The notes: generated by a model from the letters alone, not told the origin. A stretch of 10,047 nt of DNA from Nautiliaceae bacterium (GCA_027008345.1 JALTBU010000042.1:1-10047), one strand, 5' to 3'. Positions 1 to 6,930 are shown, counted from the first letter of the stretch. Translations and numbers: made by a program.

Positions 1-761
1 ATAATTGAACTTAAAAATGAAATTAAAAATCCTATTAAAAACAATACACCAAAATCACTCAAATAATTTATTTCAAAATTTATACCTAAATCATTTATAA
101 CTTTTTCAAAAATCGCTGAATTTATGGTTATATAAATAAGTCCGAAAGTAATTATTAATGATATAAGAGAATCTATAAAAGCAATTTTAAAAAGAGCGGC
201 TCCTCTAAACCAAAAAGGAGCTCCAAAAAGTTCCATTATATACATTCTTTCATTATGAAGAAGTTTCCAAACTTCAAGTTGTTTTAAAATCAGTAAAAAT
301 CCCAAAACTGCTATAAGATACATAAAAGTTTTTGTAATTATTTCAAGAAGCATCAAAAGATTGTATATTTTGGTTTGTGAACTAGATTTTGTCATAACTT
401 TTTTAATAAATGGTTTATTAAGTAATTCGTTTTTTATAATAATGAGTTCTTTTGGAGAAGGGAGAGAATTTAATTTTAATTTATAAAAATGTGGCATTGT
501 AATATTGGAAAAATCAATGTTTTTATATTTTCTTTTTAATTTGGAAATTTCATTTTTAATATCTATTTCATCAAGTTCTCCTAGATTGTCCACATCAGGT
601 TTTGAAAGAGTGGAAGTGCTTACTATAATGATTGAATAGTTATCAATAATATTTTGTTTATATTTTTCTAATATCTGTGAAAAAGTTTTAAATAAAAATA
701 CACTAAAAAGTATAGAAATCAGGGCTAAGATTAGTGTTAAGTGACTTTTAAGAGAGTTCAT
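1..761 (-). CDS. ftsX: Cell division permease-like protein FtsX (3' end outside window)
   Basis: FtsX is the inner-membrane partner of the ATPase FtsE. The complex sits at the septum and transmits ATP hydrolysis to murein hydrolases outside the membrane. The frame starts at ATG 761-759 and gives 253 codons before the left edge; since FtsX is usually somewhat longer, only a short C-terminal piece is probably missing. Four hydrophobic segments are visible at about residues 8-27, 135-160, 192-213 and 237-253, with a roughly 105-residue extracytoplasmic loop between the first two, which is the FtsX topology. The stretch ERMYIMELFGAPFWFRGA (171-188) matches the conserved cytoplasmic FtsX motif before TM3. 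The start lies inside the end of ftsE (14-nt overlap), with AAGG a few bases upstream, suggesting translational coupling. Sequence is divergent, so the call rests on topology, motif and the ftsE neighbour. Confidence 0.88.
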   Translation of the reverse strand, partial: MNSLKSHLTLILALISILFSVFLFKTFSQILEKYKQNIIDNYSIIIVSTSTLSKPDVDNLGELDEIDIKNEISKLKRKYKNIDFSNITMPHFYKLKLNSLPSPKELIIIKNELLNKPFIKKVMTKSSSQTKIYNLLMLLEIITKTFMYLIAVLGFLLILKQLEVWKLLHNERMYIMELFGAPFWFRGAALFKIAFIDSLISLIITFGLIYITINSAIFEKVINDLGINFEINYLSDFGVLFLIGFLISFLSSI

Positions 762-1413
762 AAACCTTACCTTTTTCAATATGAAGTTGTCTGAAATTTA
801 TTGAAAAATCATTTGGAATGGAATGAGATGCTATAATTATAGTAATTCCGAGTTTATTTGCTTTAATAAATAAATCCATTACAAGTGAAGCTGAATATTC
901 ATCAAGACCAGAAATAGGCTCATCTGCTAAAATCATAACGGGATTATGTATTGTAGCTCTGGCAATTGCTGCTCTTTGCTGTTCTCCACCGCTTAGTTCT
1001 TCTGGGAATTTATCTGCTTTATGGGATAATTTTACATGATTTAGGTATTCCATTGCAAGATTTTCCGCATCAGTTTTATTTACTCCTGCGATAAGTAGAG
1101 GAAGCATTACGTTTTTTAAAATATTCCATTCAGGTATAAGTTTAAAATCCTGAAAAACAATTCCAAGATGTTTTCTAAGAAGAGCAAGTCTTGATTTGTT
1201 TATGTTTTTCAGGTCAAATTCACCAACCATAAGTTTACCGCCGCTTGGTTTTATTTCTCCGTAAAGTGATTTTATTATTGTAGTTTTACCGCTTCCACTA
1301 ACACCTGTTAAAAATACAAAATCTCCACTGTTTATAGTAAATGAAGAAGATTTTATTATTTCAGAATTTTCATATCTTAAAGTGAGATTATCTGCTATTA
1401 CAAGTTTACCCAT
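748..1413 (-). CDS. ftsE: Cell division ATP-binding protein FtsE
   Basis: A cytoplasmic ABC ATPase of 221 residues, the usual FtsE length, which powers the FtsEX complex controlling peptidoglycan hydrolysis during division. All nucleotide-binding elements are present: Walker A GVSGSGKT (37-44), Q-loop Gln88 in FQDF, ABC signature LSGGEQQR (140-147), Walker B ILADEP with Asp164-Glu165, D-loop SGLD (168-171) and H-loop His197. The segment FQDFKLIPEWNILKNVMLPL is typical of the FtsE/LolD branch. ATG 1413-1411 overlaps the end of trmB by 8 nt and the 3' end overlaps ftsX by 14 nt, so translation of the three is probably coupled. LolD is the main alternative within the family; the directly following FtsX-type membrane protein with four TM segments favours FtsE. 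Confidence 0.93.
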   Translation of the reverse strand: MGKLVIADNLTLRYENSEIIKSSSFTINSGDFVFLTGVSGSGKTTIIKSLYGEIKPSGGKLMVGEFDLKNINKSRLALLRKHLGIVFQDFKLIPEWNILKNVMLPLLIAGVNKTDAENLAMEYLNHVKLSHKADKFPEELSGGEQQRAAIARATIHNPVMILADEPISGLDEYSASLVMDLFIKANKLGITIIIASHSIPNDFSINFRQLHIEKGKVYELS

Positions 1414-2509
1414 TAAAAAGCCTTTTTAATTCTTTGTGTGCAAGATAATTTTCTTTTATCGGTGCCGGTTGTTTGAAATAATAAGGTTTTTGTGTATTGA
1501 CAATATATATATGTTCAGGTCTGTTGAAATTACCTATTGTAGCTCTTATAAGTGAATCTTTTTCATTGATTTTATATTCTTTTTCAATATGAATTACGAA
1601 ATTATCATAAACTTTGGGTGTAAAATCAAGATTTTCAAGCCTTTTTTCAAATTCAAAATTATATTTTTCATTAATTTCTGGTGAAATTTCAAGCGATTTC
1701 ATATAAATATCATAAATGTTTTTACCTTGTTTTAGCCATCTCTCTTCGTATTTGCTTGTTATTTCGTAAGGAATGTTTTTTTTGACATTTATATCCAGTT
1801 TTTCTTGTTCTAAAAATTTTTGTAAAGAATATGAAAAATAATTCTCACTGTCGGTTCTTAGATGCAAAAATCCATTTTTTTGCAGAGCTCTTTTTGCTTC
1901 ATTTATAAAATCTGTGTTTATAACTCTTCTATGTTCTTTTTTATCCCAAGGTACAGGAAAATGTACATAAATAGAATGAAGTCTGTTTGATGGAATTCTA
2001 CTTAAAATAAGTCGTGCGTCATGATTTATAATTCTTATATTGTTAATTTTTTCATGAACAATTCTTCTTAAAACTTGCTCAATTGAAGGTTTATGGATTT
2101 CTATGCCTAAAATTAATTTGTTAGGATATTTTTTTGCAAGATGTATTAAATGCCTTCCACTTCCAAATCCTACTTCCACTATGTCAATGTTACTTAAATC
2201 GTCTGTAATTTCAAGCATATTCTTATTTGGAAGTTTTTCTTTGATTCCGCTTATATTCTCAAAAATTATTTTTGCATCATTTAATTTTGCAAAATCAAGA
2301 TATGCTTTTTTTATTTCACTTATGACCGGTCTTGTGATTTTATCGTATTTAACAAGATATCCATTTTTATGTTTTCTTATATTTATTAAAAATTTAGCAG
2401 TCTGTGTTTTTACTGCTATTAAATTTTCAGCTTGAAATAAAAATTCACATTTTTCCCCTTTTAAGGGGAAATTTAATTCTTTTAATTTATCTATAACAAT
2501 ATGAGGCAT
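1406..2509 (-). CDS. trmB: tRNA (guanine-N7-)-methyltransferase, long Campylobacterota form
   Basis: Methylates N7 of G46 in the variable loop of tRNAs using S-adenosylmethionine. The Rossmann-type SAM domain occupies about residues 105-275: motif I VEVGFGSGRH (111-120), the acidic SAM ligand in GIEIH (Glu137), HFPVPWDKKEHRR (183-195), RTDSENY (218-224) and the C-terminal substrate motif around TSKYEERWLKQGKNIYDI (251-268). The protein is 367 residues against about 239 in E. coli. About 100 residues precede the SAM domain and about 90 follow it, as in other long-form TrmB proteins of this phylum. The Asp of the usual PDPW motif is Val186 here. ATG 2509-2507 shares one base with the flpA-like stop codon (TAATG), so translation is likely coupled. 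The 3' end overlaps ftsE by 8 nt. Confidence 0.92.
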   Translation of the reverse strand: MPHIVIDKLKELNFPLKGEKCEFLFQAENLIAVKTQTAKFLINIRKHKNGYLVKYDKITRPVISEIKKAYLDFAKLNDAKIIFENISGIKEKLPNKNMLEITDDLSNIDIVEVGFGSGRHLIHLAKKYPNKLILGIEIHKPSIEQVLRRIVHEKINNIRIINHDARLILSRIPSNRLHSIYVHFPVPWDKKEHRRVINTDFINEAKRALQKNGFLHLRTDSENYFSYSLQKFLEQEKLDINVKKNIPYEITSKYEERWLKQGKNIYDIYMKSLEISPEINEKYNFEFEKRLENLDFTPKVYDNFVIHIEKEYKINEKDSLIRATIGNFNRPEHIYIVNTQKPYYFKQPAPIKENYLAHKELKRLFNG

Positions 2510-3717
2510 TATTTAGAAACCTCCACAACGGCAGGTTTTTTTGAAATAAGGCCATATTTGTCAACTTCATAAATTTTATATTCATAAGAATGTTTCGGAT
2601 TTATTATATCTGTGAATCTGTTTGAATTTGCTATAAATTTTTTTTCACTTGATTTGAAAAATCCAAGATTTTCTTTTCTTATTATTAAATATCTGACAGC
2701 CCTGTTATCAGGAGATGTGAAAATGAATTCAATTTCATTTCCCATTTTATTTGTAGAAACAATAGGTGCGGCAGGTTTAGGAAGTGTTTCTCCCATAACA
2801 GCTGGCGAATCACTTAAAATAGATTCAGTTCCATGAGGAGATACTGCTGTTACTTTATAATATCTTATAAAACCATCTTTTCCGATATTATCGATAAATG
2901 TAGTAGAAGTTGTTTTTTTATAAAATTTAAAATACCCATTAGGTGAATTTGATATATATATTTTATAATAAGCTGCATTTGTAACAGGTGAAAATTTAAT
3001 TACTATTTTTTTAGGAAGATTTGTTGTTGCTGTTATATTCATAACAACAGGAGGTTTTGGGAAAGTTGAAACTGCAATAGGTTTTGAAGGAAGTGATTTT
3101 ATATCATCAAAACTTTTTGCAAAAATTCTGTATTTATAAATTTTTCCATCTTTAAGTCCAGAATCTATATATTCAACATTCAATCTTGGTTTAAGAGTAT
3201 CTAAATTTTCCCATTTAGCTTTTTCATCATTGAATCTTTGAATGATATATTCATCAACTCTTTCGTTAGGATGAGGTCTGAATATAATTTTTACACTGCC
3301 TTTTGTAAGCGGTTTTGCTTCGAGGATAATAACAGGAGCGAGTTTTGGAAGTGTAGAAGTTTGAACTTCTTTTGCAAGTGAAGGAATTCCTTCTTTATTA
3401 AAAGCCGCAATTTTATATTTGTAAATATGAGCAGGTTTTAGTTTTGTATCAACATAAATCGATTTATAAGGGTTTTTGATTGTTGTAATTTCTTCCCATT
3501 TTTTGTGTTTGAAATCATATCTTTGAATGTAATACCCACTCATATTTGCAACAGGAGACCAAAAAAGTGCTACTGCATTTCTATCCGGGTATGCTTTAAA
3601 TTCTTTTACAGTCGGTAAATTAGGATTTGATTTAAGAGGCTGTTTATTGGGAGTTAGATTGGCACAACCTGTTATTAGTATCAAAGTAGCGGCTGAGATT
3701 ATTAATTTTTTCATCAT
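2509..3717 (-). CDS. flpA: FlpA-like lipoprotein with four fibronectin type III domains
   Basis: An exported lipoprotein of 402 residues. The N-terminus has two lysines, a hydrophobic stretch and the lipobox ITGC with lipidated Cys18. Four fibronectin type III repeats follow, at about 34-122, 126-217, 223-311 and 316-401, joined by linkers that each contain T(L/F)PK. The first two repeats align clearly, both with YxIQR, KW and IYKY(K/R)I. Domain content, length and position between the pseudouridine synthase and trmB match C. jejuni FlpA (Cj1279c), a fibronectin-binding adhesin. Repeat 2 contains FRPHPNERV (146-154), close to the reported FlpA binding motif. The role in this organism is unknown. 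The stop is joined to the trmB start as TAATG. The 5' end lies inside the upstream gene. A TTG at 3720 is too close to the ribosome binding site, and ATG at 3714 is an alternative start. Confidence 0.87.
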   Translation of the reverse strand: MMKKLIISAATLILITGCANLTPNKQPLKSNPNLPTVKEFKAYPDRNAVALFWSPVANMSGYYIQRYDFKHKKWEEITTIKNPYKSIYVDTKLKPAHIYKYKIAAFNKEGIPSLAKEVQTSTLPKLAPVIILEAKPLTKGSVKIIFRPHPNERVDEYIIQRFNDEKAKWENLDTLKPRLNVEYIDSGLKDGKIYKYRIFAKSFDDIKSLPSKPIAVSTFPKPPVVMNITATTNLPKKIVIKFSPVTNAAYYKIYISNSPNGYFKFYKKTTSTTFIDNIGKDGFIRYYKVTAVSPHGTESILSDSPAVMGETLPKPAAPIVSTNKMGNEIEFIFTSPDNRAVRYLIIRKENLGFFKSSEKKFIANSNRFTDIINPKHSYEYKIYEVDKYGLISKKPAVVEVSK

Positions 3718-4576
3718 CAATTCCTTTTAATAAAAATTTAAAATCGTCAAATAATGGTGCTATTATACTAAGTTTTTTACCGCTTGGGTGGGTAAAGTAG
3801 AGTTCTCTTGCATGAAGCATTGTTCTTGGAATATTTTGGTTTTTTTTGCCATATATTTCATCTCCTAAAATATATCTTCCTATTGAATTTAAATGTACTC
3901 TTATTTGATGGGTTCTTCCGGTAAATAGTTTAGCGGCTGTGAGATTTTTTTCTATTGGAACAAAAAGAGTTTTAGCGTTCCTTCCTCCTTCAATTATCGC
4001 CATTTTAAGTCTGTTTTTAGGATTTCTCGCAATTGGTTTGTTTATGCAAACAGGCTCTTTTAAAGGATGGTTTAAAAAAAACAGATAATATCTTCCCATT
4101 GTTTTATCTTTGAGCTGATTGGATAAAAATGCATGGGTTTTATTATTTTTAGCAACCAAAAGTGCTCCGCTTGTGTCTTTATCAATTCTATGGACTATAC
4201 CAAATCTTTCTTCTCCTGCGATGGTAGAAAGAGAAAAACCTTTTGATTTTAGCCAATCGACAACTGTTGCTTCTTTTACGCTTGGTGCAGGATGTACCAC
4301 TATTCCAGGAGGTTTATTTATTACAAGTAAATCCTCATCCTCATAAAGAATAGGAATGTCAAAATCTACTTGTCTGTTTTCACTTTTTTCAATTTCAGGT
4401 GTTTTGTATTCTATATTATCGCCTTCATTTAATTTTATGCCGCCTTTTTTAATAGTTTTACCGTTTATTTTGACGAGTCCTTTTTTTATGAGTTGTTCTA
4501 TTTGATTTCTTGCAATATTTAATTTACGGCTTAAAAATTTATCAACTCTCTCATTTTTATCGGCAGTTATTTTCAT
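3644..4576 (-). CDS. RluA-family 23S rRNA pseudouridine synthase (RluD/RluC type)
   Basis: Converts specific uridines to pseudouridine, most likely in 23S rRNA. It has 310 residues in the family order: an N-terminal S4 RNA-binding domain (about 1-58, with IARNQIEQLIKKGLVKING) and the RluA catalytic domain (about 72-284). The catalytic motif is HRIDKDTSG (129-137) with Asp132. LFTGRTHQIRVHL (217-229) and the late LHARELYFTHP (254-264) are also typical. The usual family end comes near residue 284. The last 25 or so residues run through the ribosome binding site and signal-peptide region of the flpA-like gene, a 74-nt overlap, and match nothing I know. The RNA target (RluC or RluD site) cannot be decided from sequence, so no symbol is given. 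AAGGA lies 4 nt before ATG 4576-4574. It is the first gene of the left operon. Confidence 0.92.
   Translation of the reverse strand: MKITADKNERVDKFLSRKLNIARNQIEQLIKKGLVKINGKTIKKGGIKLNEGDNIEYKTPEIEKSENRQVDFDIPILYEDEDLLVINKPPGIVVHPAPSVKEATVVDWLKSKGFSLSTIAGEERFGIVHRIDKDTSGALLVAKNNKTHAFLSNQLKDKTMGRYYLFFLNHPLKEPVCINKPIARNPKNRLKMAIIEGGRNAKTLFVPIEKNLTAAKLFTGRTHQIRVHLNSIGRYILGDEIYGKKNQNIPRTMLHARELYFTHPSGKKLSIIAPLFDDFKFLLKGIDDEKINNLSRYFDTNNRLCQSNSQ
3721..3728 (-). promoter_or_regulatory. Ribosome binding site deciding the flpA-like start
   Basis: On the minus strand the sequence reads AAAAGGAATTGATGATG. AAGGA lies 4 nt before ATG 3717 and 7 nt before ATG 3714, but only 1 nt before TTG 3720. The TTG is therefore unlikely to be the start. 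A 4-nt spacing is also seen at the pseudouridine synthase start at 4576, so ATG 3717 is preferred. The site lies inside the coding sequence of the upstream gene. Confidence 0.6.
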
Positions 4577-4594
4577 TTTTTCCTTTTTTATTTT

Positions 4595-4625
4595 ATTATA
4601 ACAAAAAATGCCAGCTTGAAAATAT
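4595..4625 (-). promoter_or_regulatory. Promoter of the pseudouridine synthase-flpA-trmB-ftsEX operon
   Basis: Read on the minus strand, a perfect TATAAT occupies 4600-4595, about 18 nt before the start codon. The -35 side is only T-rich (TTTTCA at about 4622-4617, spacing near 16), as is common in Campylobacterota, where the sigma-70 -35 box is poorly conserved. Transcription would begin near 4588, giving a leader of roughly a dozen bases that holds AAGGA. No other promoter-sized gap exists in the downstream genes, so this probably serves all five. Confidence 0.6.
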
Positions 4626-4694
4626 AAGTGAAATAATTAATATAAGATATTAAATTTAAAAATAAATCCAGAACTTATAAATTTTTACATTTTC

Positions 4695-4740
4695 TCATCC
4701 ACCCATCCACTCATCAACTGATCTTCCCATCCACCCTCAC
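4695..4740. repeat. G-rich/C-rich degenerate octamer repeat between divergent promoters
   Basis: On the minus strand three adjacent octamers read GTTGATGA, GTGGATGG and GTGGATGA (4718-4695), and GTGGATGG recurs at 4734-4727. The plus strand is correspondingly C-rich with almost no G (CCATCCAC and TCATCCAC units). It stands out sharply from the AT-rich flanks. It lies just upstream of the rho -35 box. It has no credible coding content. Confidence 0.65.
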
Positions 4741-4744
4741 AATC

Positions 4745-4773
4745 TTGACAAAAATTTTTAATTTAACTAAAAT
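4745..4773 (+). promoter_or_regulatory. Sigma-70 promoter of rho-murI
   Basis: A perfect TTGACA -35 box (4745-4750), a 17-bp spacer and a TAAAAT -10 box (4768-4773) are followed by a leader of about 47 nt. The leader holds AAGGA at 4813-4817, 9 nt before the rho ATG. A full -35 box is unusual for this phylum and suggests a strong constitutive promoter. Its start site would leave the upstream C-rich repeat outside the transcript. Confidence 0.75.
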
Positions 4774-4826
4774 CGCAGAAAATTTACTGCTTAAAACTTC
4801 AAATTTATCTACAAGGATTAAATCAT

Positions 4827-6188
4827 ATGGAAAATCAAAATCAAAACAATATAGAAAATACAGAATCTCAACAAACCCAAAAAGAAGAAAAAACTCAAAA
4901 TAGCTCAAAAAAACAAAGGACTCATATTCCTGTTGAAGGCTATACAATTGAGACATTAAGAAGTATGCCCACAGATGAGCTTATTGAAATTGCAAAAAAC
5001 CTCGGAGTTGAAAATCCTCAGGAGTATAAAAGACAGGATTTAATGTTTGAAATATTAAAAACACAGGTTGCACAAGGCGGATATTTACTTTTTACAGGAA
5101 TTCTTGAAATAATGCCTGATGGATATGGATTTTTAAGAAGTATCGGAGGAAATTTTGAAAATTCGGTGAATGATGTTTATGTTTCGCAAACTCAAATAAG
5201 AAGATTTGCACTAAGAACAGGAGATATCGTAACTGGTCAGATAAGACCTCCAAAAGATCAGGAAAAATATTATGCTTTACTTAAAATAGAAGCAGTAAAT
5301 TACCTTCCTCCTGAAGAAGCAAAGAAAAGACCTCTTTTTGATAATTTAACACCTCTTTATCCTCAGGAAAAACTAAAACTTGAATATGACCCTACTAAAC
5401 TTACAGGAAGAGTCCTTGATTTATTTGCGCCAATAGGTAAAGGTCAAAGAGGACTTATAGTAGCACCACCAAGAAGCGGTAAAACTGTATTTTTAAAAGA
5501 AATAGCCCATGGAATTACCAAAAATCATCCGGAAGTTGAACTTATGGTTCTTCTTGTAGATGAAAGACCGGAAGAAGTTACTGATATGCAAAGAAGTGTA
5601 AAAGGCGAAGTTTTCAGTTCAACTTTTGATAAACCAGCCCAAAATCATGTAAGAGTTGCTGAACTTGTGATTGAAAAAGCAAAAAGAATGGTTGAAATGG
5701 GTAAAGATGTTGTAATACTCCTTGATTCAATTACAAGACTTGCAAGGGCTTACAATACAGTTACTCCTGCAAGCGGTAAAGTATTAAGCGGTGGTGTGGA
5801 TGCAAATGCACTTCATAAACCAAAAAGATTTTTTGGAGCTGCAAGAAATATAGAAGAGGGCGGAAGTCTTACTATTATCGCAACTGCACTTATTGATACA
5901 GGCTCTAAAATGGATGAGGTTATTTTTGAAGAGTTTAAAGGTACAGGTAATATGGAAGCTGTACTAAGCCGTAGAATTGCCGATAGAAGAATTTATCCCG
6001 CAATTGACCTGCTTAAATCCGGTACAAGAAAAGAAGAACTTTTATTAACTCCAGAAGAGCTTGCAAAAGTTTGGGCTATAAGAAATATTATTAGTGAAAT
6101 GGATGAAGTTGAAGCATTGAAATTACTTTATTCAAAAATGTTAAAAACAAAAAATAATCAGGAATTTTTGAGTGTAATTAATGAGTAA
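4827..6188 (+). CDS. rho: Transcription termination factor Rho
   Basis: A hexameric RNA-dependent ATPase helicase that binds C-rich RNA and ends transcription. It has 453 residues. Residues 1-39 are a low-complexity Q/N- and K/E-rich extension absent from E. coli Rho. The N-terminal helical domain follows (about 40-83), then the cold-shock-like RNA-binding domain with RNP1 motif DGYGFLR (98-104). The ATPase domain has Walker A APPRSGKT (213-220), Walker B VVILLDS (295-301), the Q-loop region PASGKVLSGGVDANALHKPK (314-333) and FFGAARNIEEGGSLTI (335-350), which is nearly identical to E. coli. The start has AAGGA at good spacing and a strong promoter. The end overlaps murI by 8 nt, indicating a two-gene unit. 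Confidence 0.98.
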   Translation: MENQNQNNIENTESQQTQKEEKTQNSSKKQRTHIPVEGYTIETLRSMPTDELIEIAKNLGVENPQEYKRQDLMFEILKTQVAQGGYLLFTGILEIMPDGYGFLRSIGGNFENSVNDVYVSQTQIRRFALRTGDIVTGQIRPPKDQEKYYALLKIEAVNYLPPEEAKKRPLFDNLTPLYPQEKLKLEYDPTKLTGRVLDLFAPIGKGQRGLIVAPPRSGKTVFLKEIAHGITKNHPEVELMVLLVDERPEEVTDMQRSVKGEVFSSTFDKPAQNHVRVAELVIEKAKRMVEMGKDVVILLDSITRLARAYNTVTPASGKVLSGGVDANALHKPKRFFGAARNIEEGGSLTIIATALIDTGSKMDEVIFEEFKGTGNMEAVLSRRIADRRIYPAIDLLKSGTRKEELLLTPEELAKVWAIRNIISEMDEVEALKLLYSKMLKTKNNQEFLSVINE

Positions 6189-6915
6189 ATGCGGTATTTT
6201 TGATAGTGGAATAGGCGGTATAAGTGTAGCAAGAGAGATATTAAAAGCAAAACTTTTTGATGAAATCATTTATTATGGAGATACAGCAAGAGTTCCGTAT
6301 GGAAATAAAAACGAAAGTACGATTATAAGATATTCTCTTGAAGCACTTGAATTTCTTAAAAATTTTGATATTGATTTTTTGGTAGTTGCATGCAATACAG
6401 CAAGTGCAGTAGCGGTAAATGAACTAAGACGTGAATCAAAATTTCCGGTTTTGGGAGTTATTGAAGCAGGTGTTGAAGCTCTTAAAAATGAAGATAAAAA
6501 ATCAAATATCCTTCTTGTAGGAACTAAAAGAACAATAAAATCTGGTAAATATCAAAAATTACTTCAAAAAAATGGTTTTAAAAATATAACTTCAATTGCA
6601 ACTCCTTTATTTGTTCCACTTGTGGAAGAAGGTTTGGTTGAAGGAGATATTACTGATAAAATTTTTGATATGTATTTTAAAGATATAAATAAAGAAAAAA
6701 TTGATACTGTCATTTTAGGTTGTACTCATTATCCTTTTTTAAGTAAAACTTTTAAAAAGCATTTTCCTAATGCAAAACTTATCCATTCAGGTCAGGCAAT
6801 TGTAGAAATGATAAAAAACAATTTTGATATAGCTCCTAAAAAAGAAACTATAATAAAACTTTTTTCATCTGATAATCCAGAAGAGTTTAAAATTCAGGCT
6901 AAAAGGTGGCTTTAA
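6181..6915 (+). CDS. murI: Glutamate racemase
   Basis: Interconverts L- and D-glutamate in the cytoplasm without cofactor, supplying D-glutamate for the peptidoglycan stem peptide. It has 244 residues, close to the usual size of about 250-270. Both catalytic cysteines are visible: VACNTASA with Cys71 and GCTHYPF with Cys181. The N-terminal FDSGIGG (7-13) supplies the conserved Asp8-Ser9, and YYGDTARVPYG (31-41) is the second signature. ATG 6181 lies in the last codons of rho (ATGAGTAA arrangement, 8-nt overlap) with no strong ribosome binding site of its own, so translation probably depends on ribosomes finishing rho. The stop is followed by 64 nt carrying the promoter of the next gene. Confidence 0.97.
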   Translation: MSKCGIFDSGIGGISVAREILKAKLFDEIIYYGDTARVPYGNKNESTIIRYSLEALEFLKNFDIDFLVVACNTASAVAVNELRRESKFPVLGVIEAGVEALKNEDKKSNILLVGTKRTIKSGKYQKLLQKNGFKNITSIATPLFVPLVEEGLVEGDITDKIFDMYFKDINKEKIDTVILGCTHYPFLSKTFKKHFPNAKLIHSGQAIVEMIKNNFDIAPKKETIIKLFSSDNPEEFKIQAKRWL

Positions 6916-6930
6916 AATATTAAGTTAATT

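Noticed and set aside
2103..2435. Open frame of 110 codons on the plus strand inside trmB
   Set aside because: It lies antisense to the SAM domain and N-terminal part of trmB, which are well supported; it resembles no known protein and has no promoter context.
2612..2836. Plus-strand open frame inside the flpA-like gene
   Set aside because: It is antisense to the fourth FN3 repeat and its composition simply mirrors the real gene.
3644..3717. Frameshift joining the pseudouridine synthase and the lipoprotein into one gene
   Set aside because: The lipoprotein has its own ribosome binding site, start codon and complete lipoprotein signal peptide, so these are two genes that overlap.
4119..4346. 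Plus-strand open frame inside the pseudouridine synthase gene
   Set aside because: It is antisense to the catalytic domain including the HRIDKDTSG region, which fixes the coding strand.
4690..4741. CRISPR-like repeat array
   Set aside because: The repeat units are 8 bp, directly adjacent and degenerate, with no spacers of regular length.
4714..4956. Open frame of 80 codons on the minus strand across the rho promoter and rho start
   Set aside because: It is antisense to rho, rich in Phe/Tyr/Leu from complementing AT-rich codons, and crosses the rho promoter and ribosome binding site.
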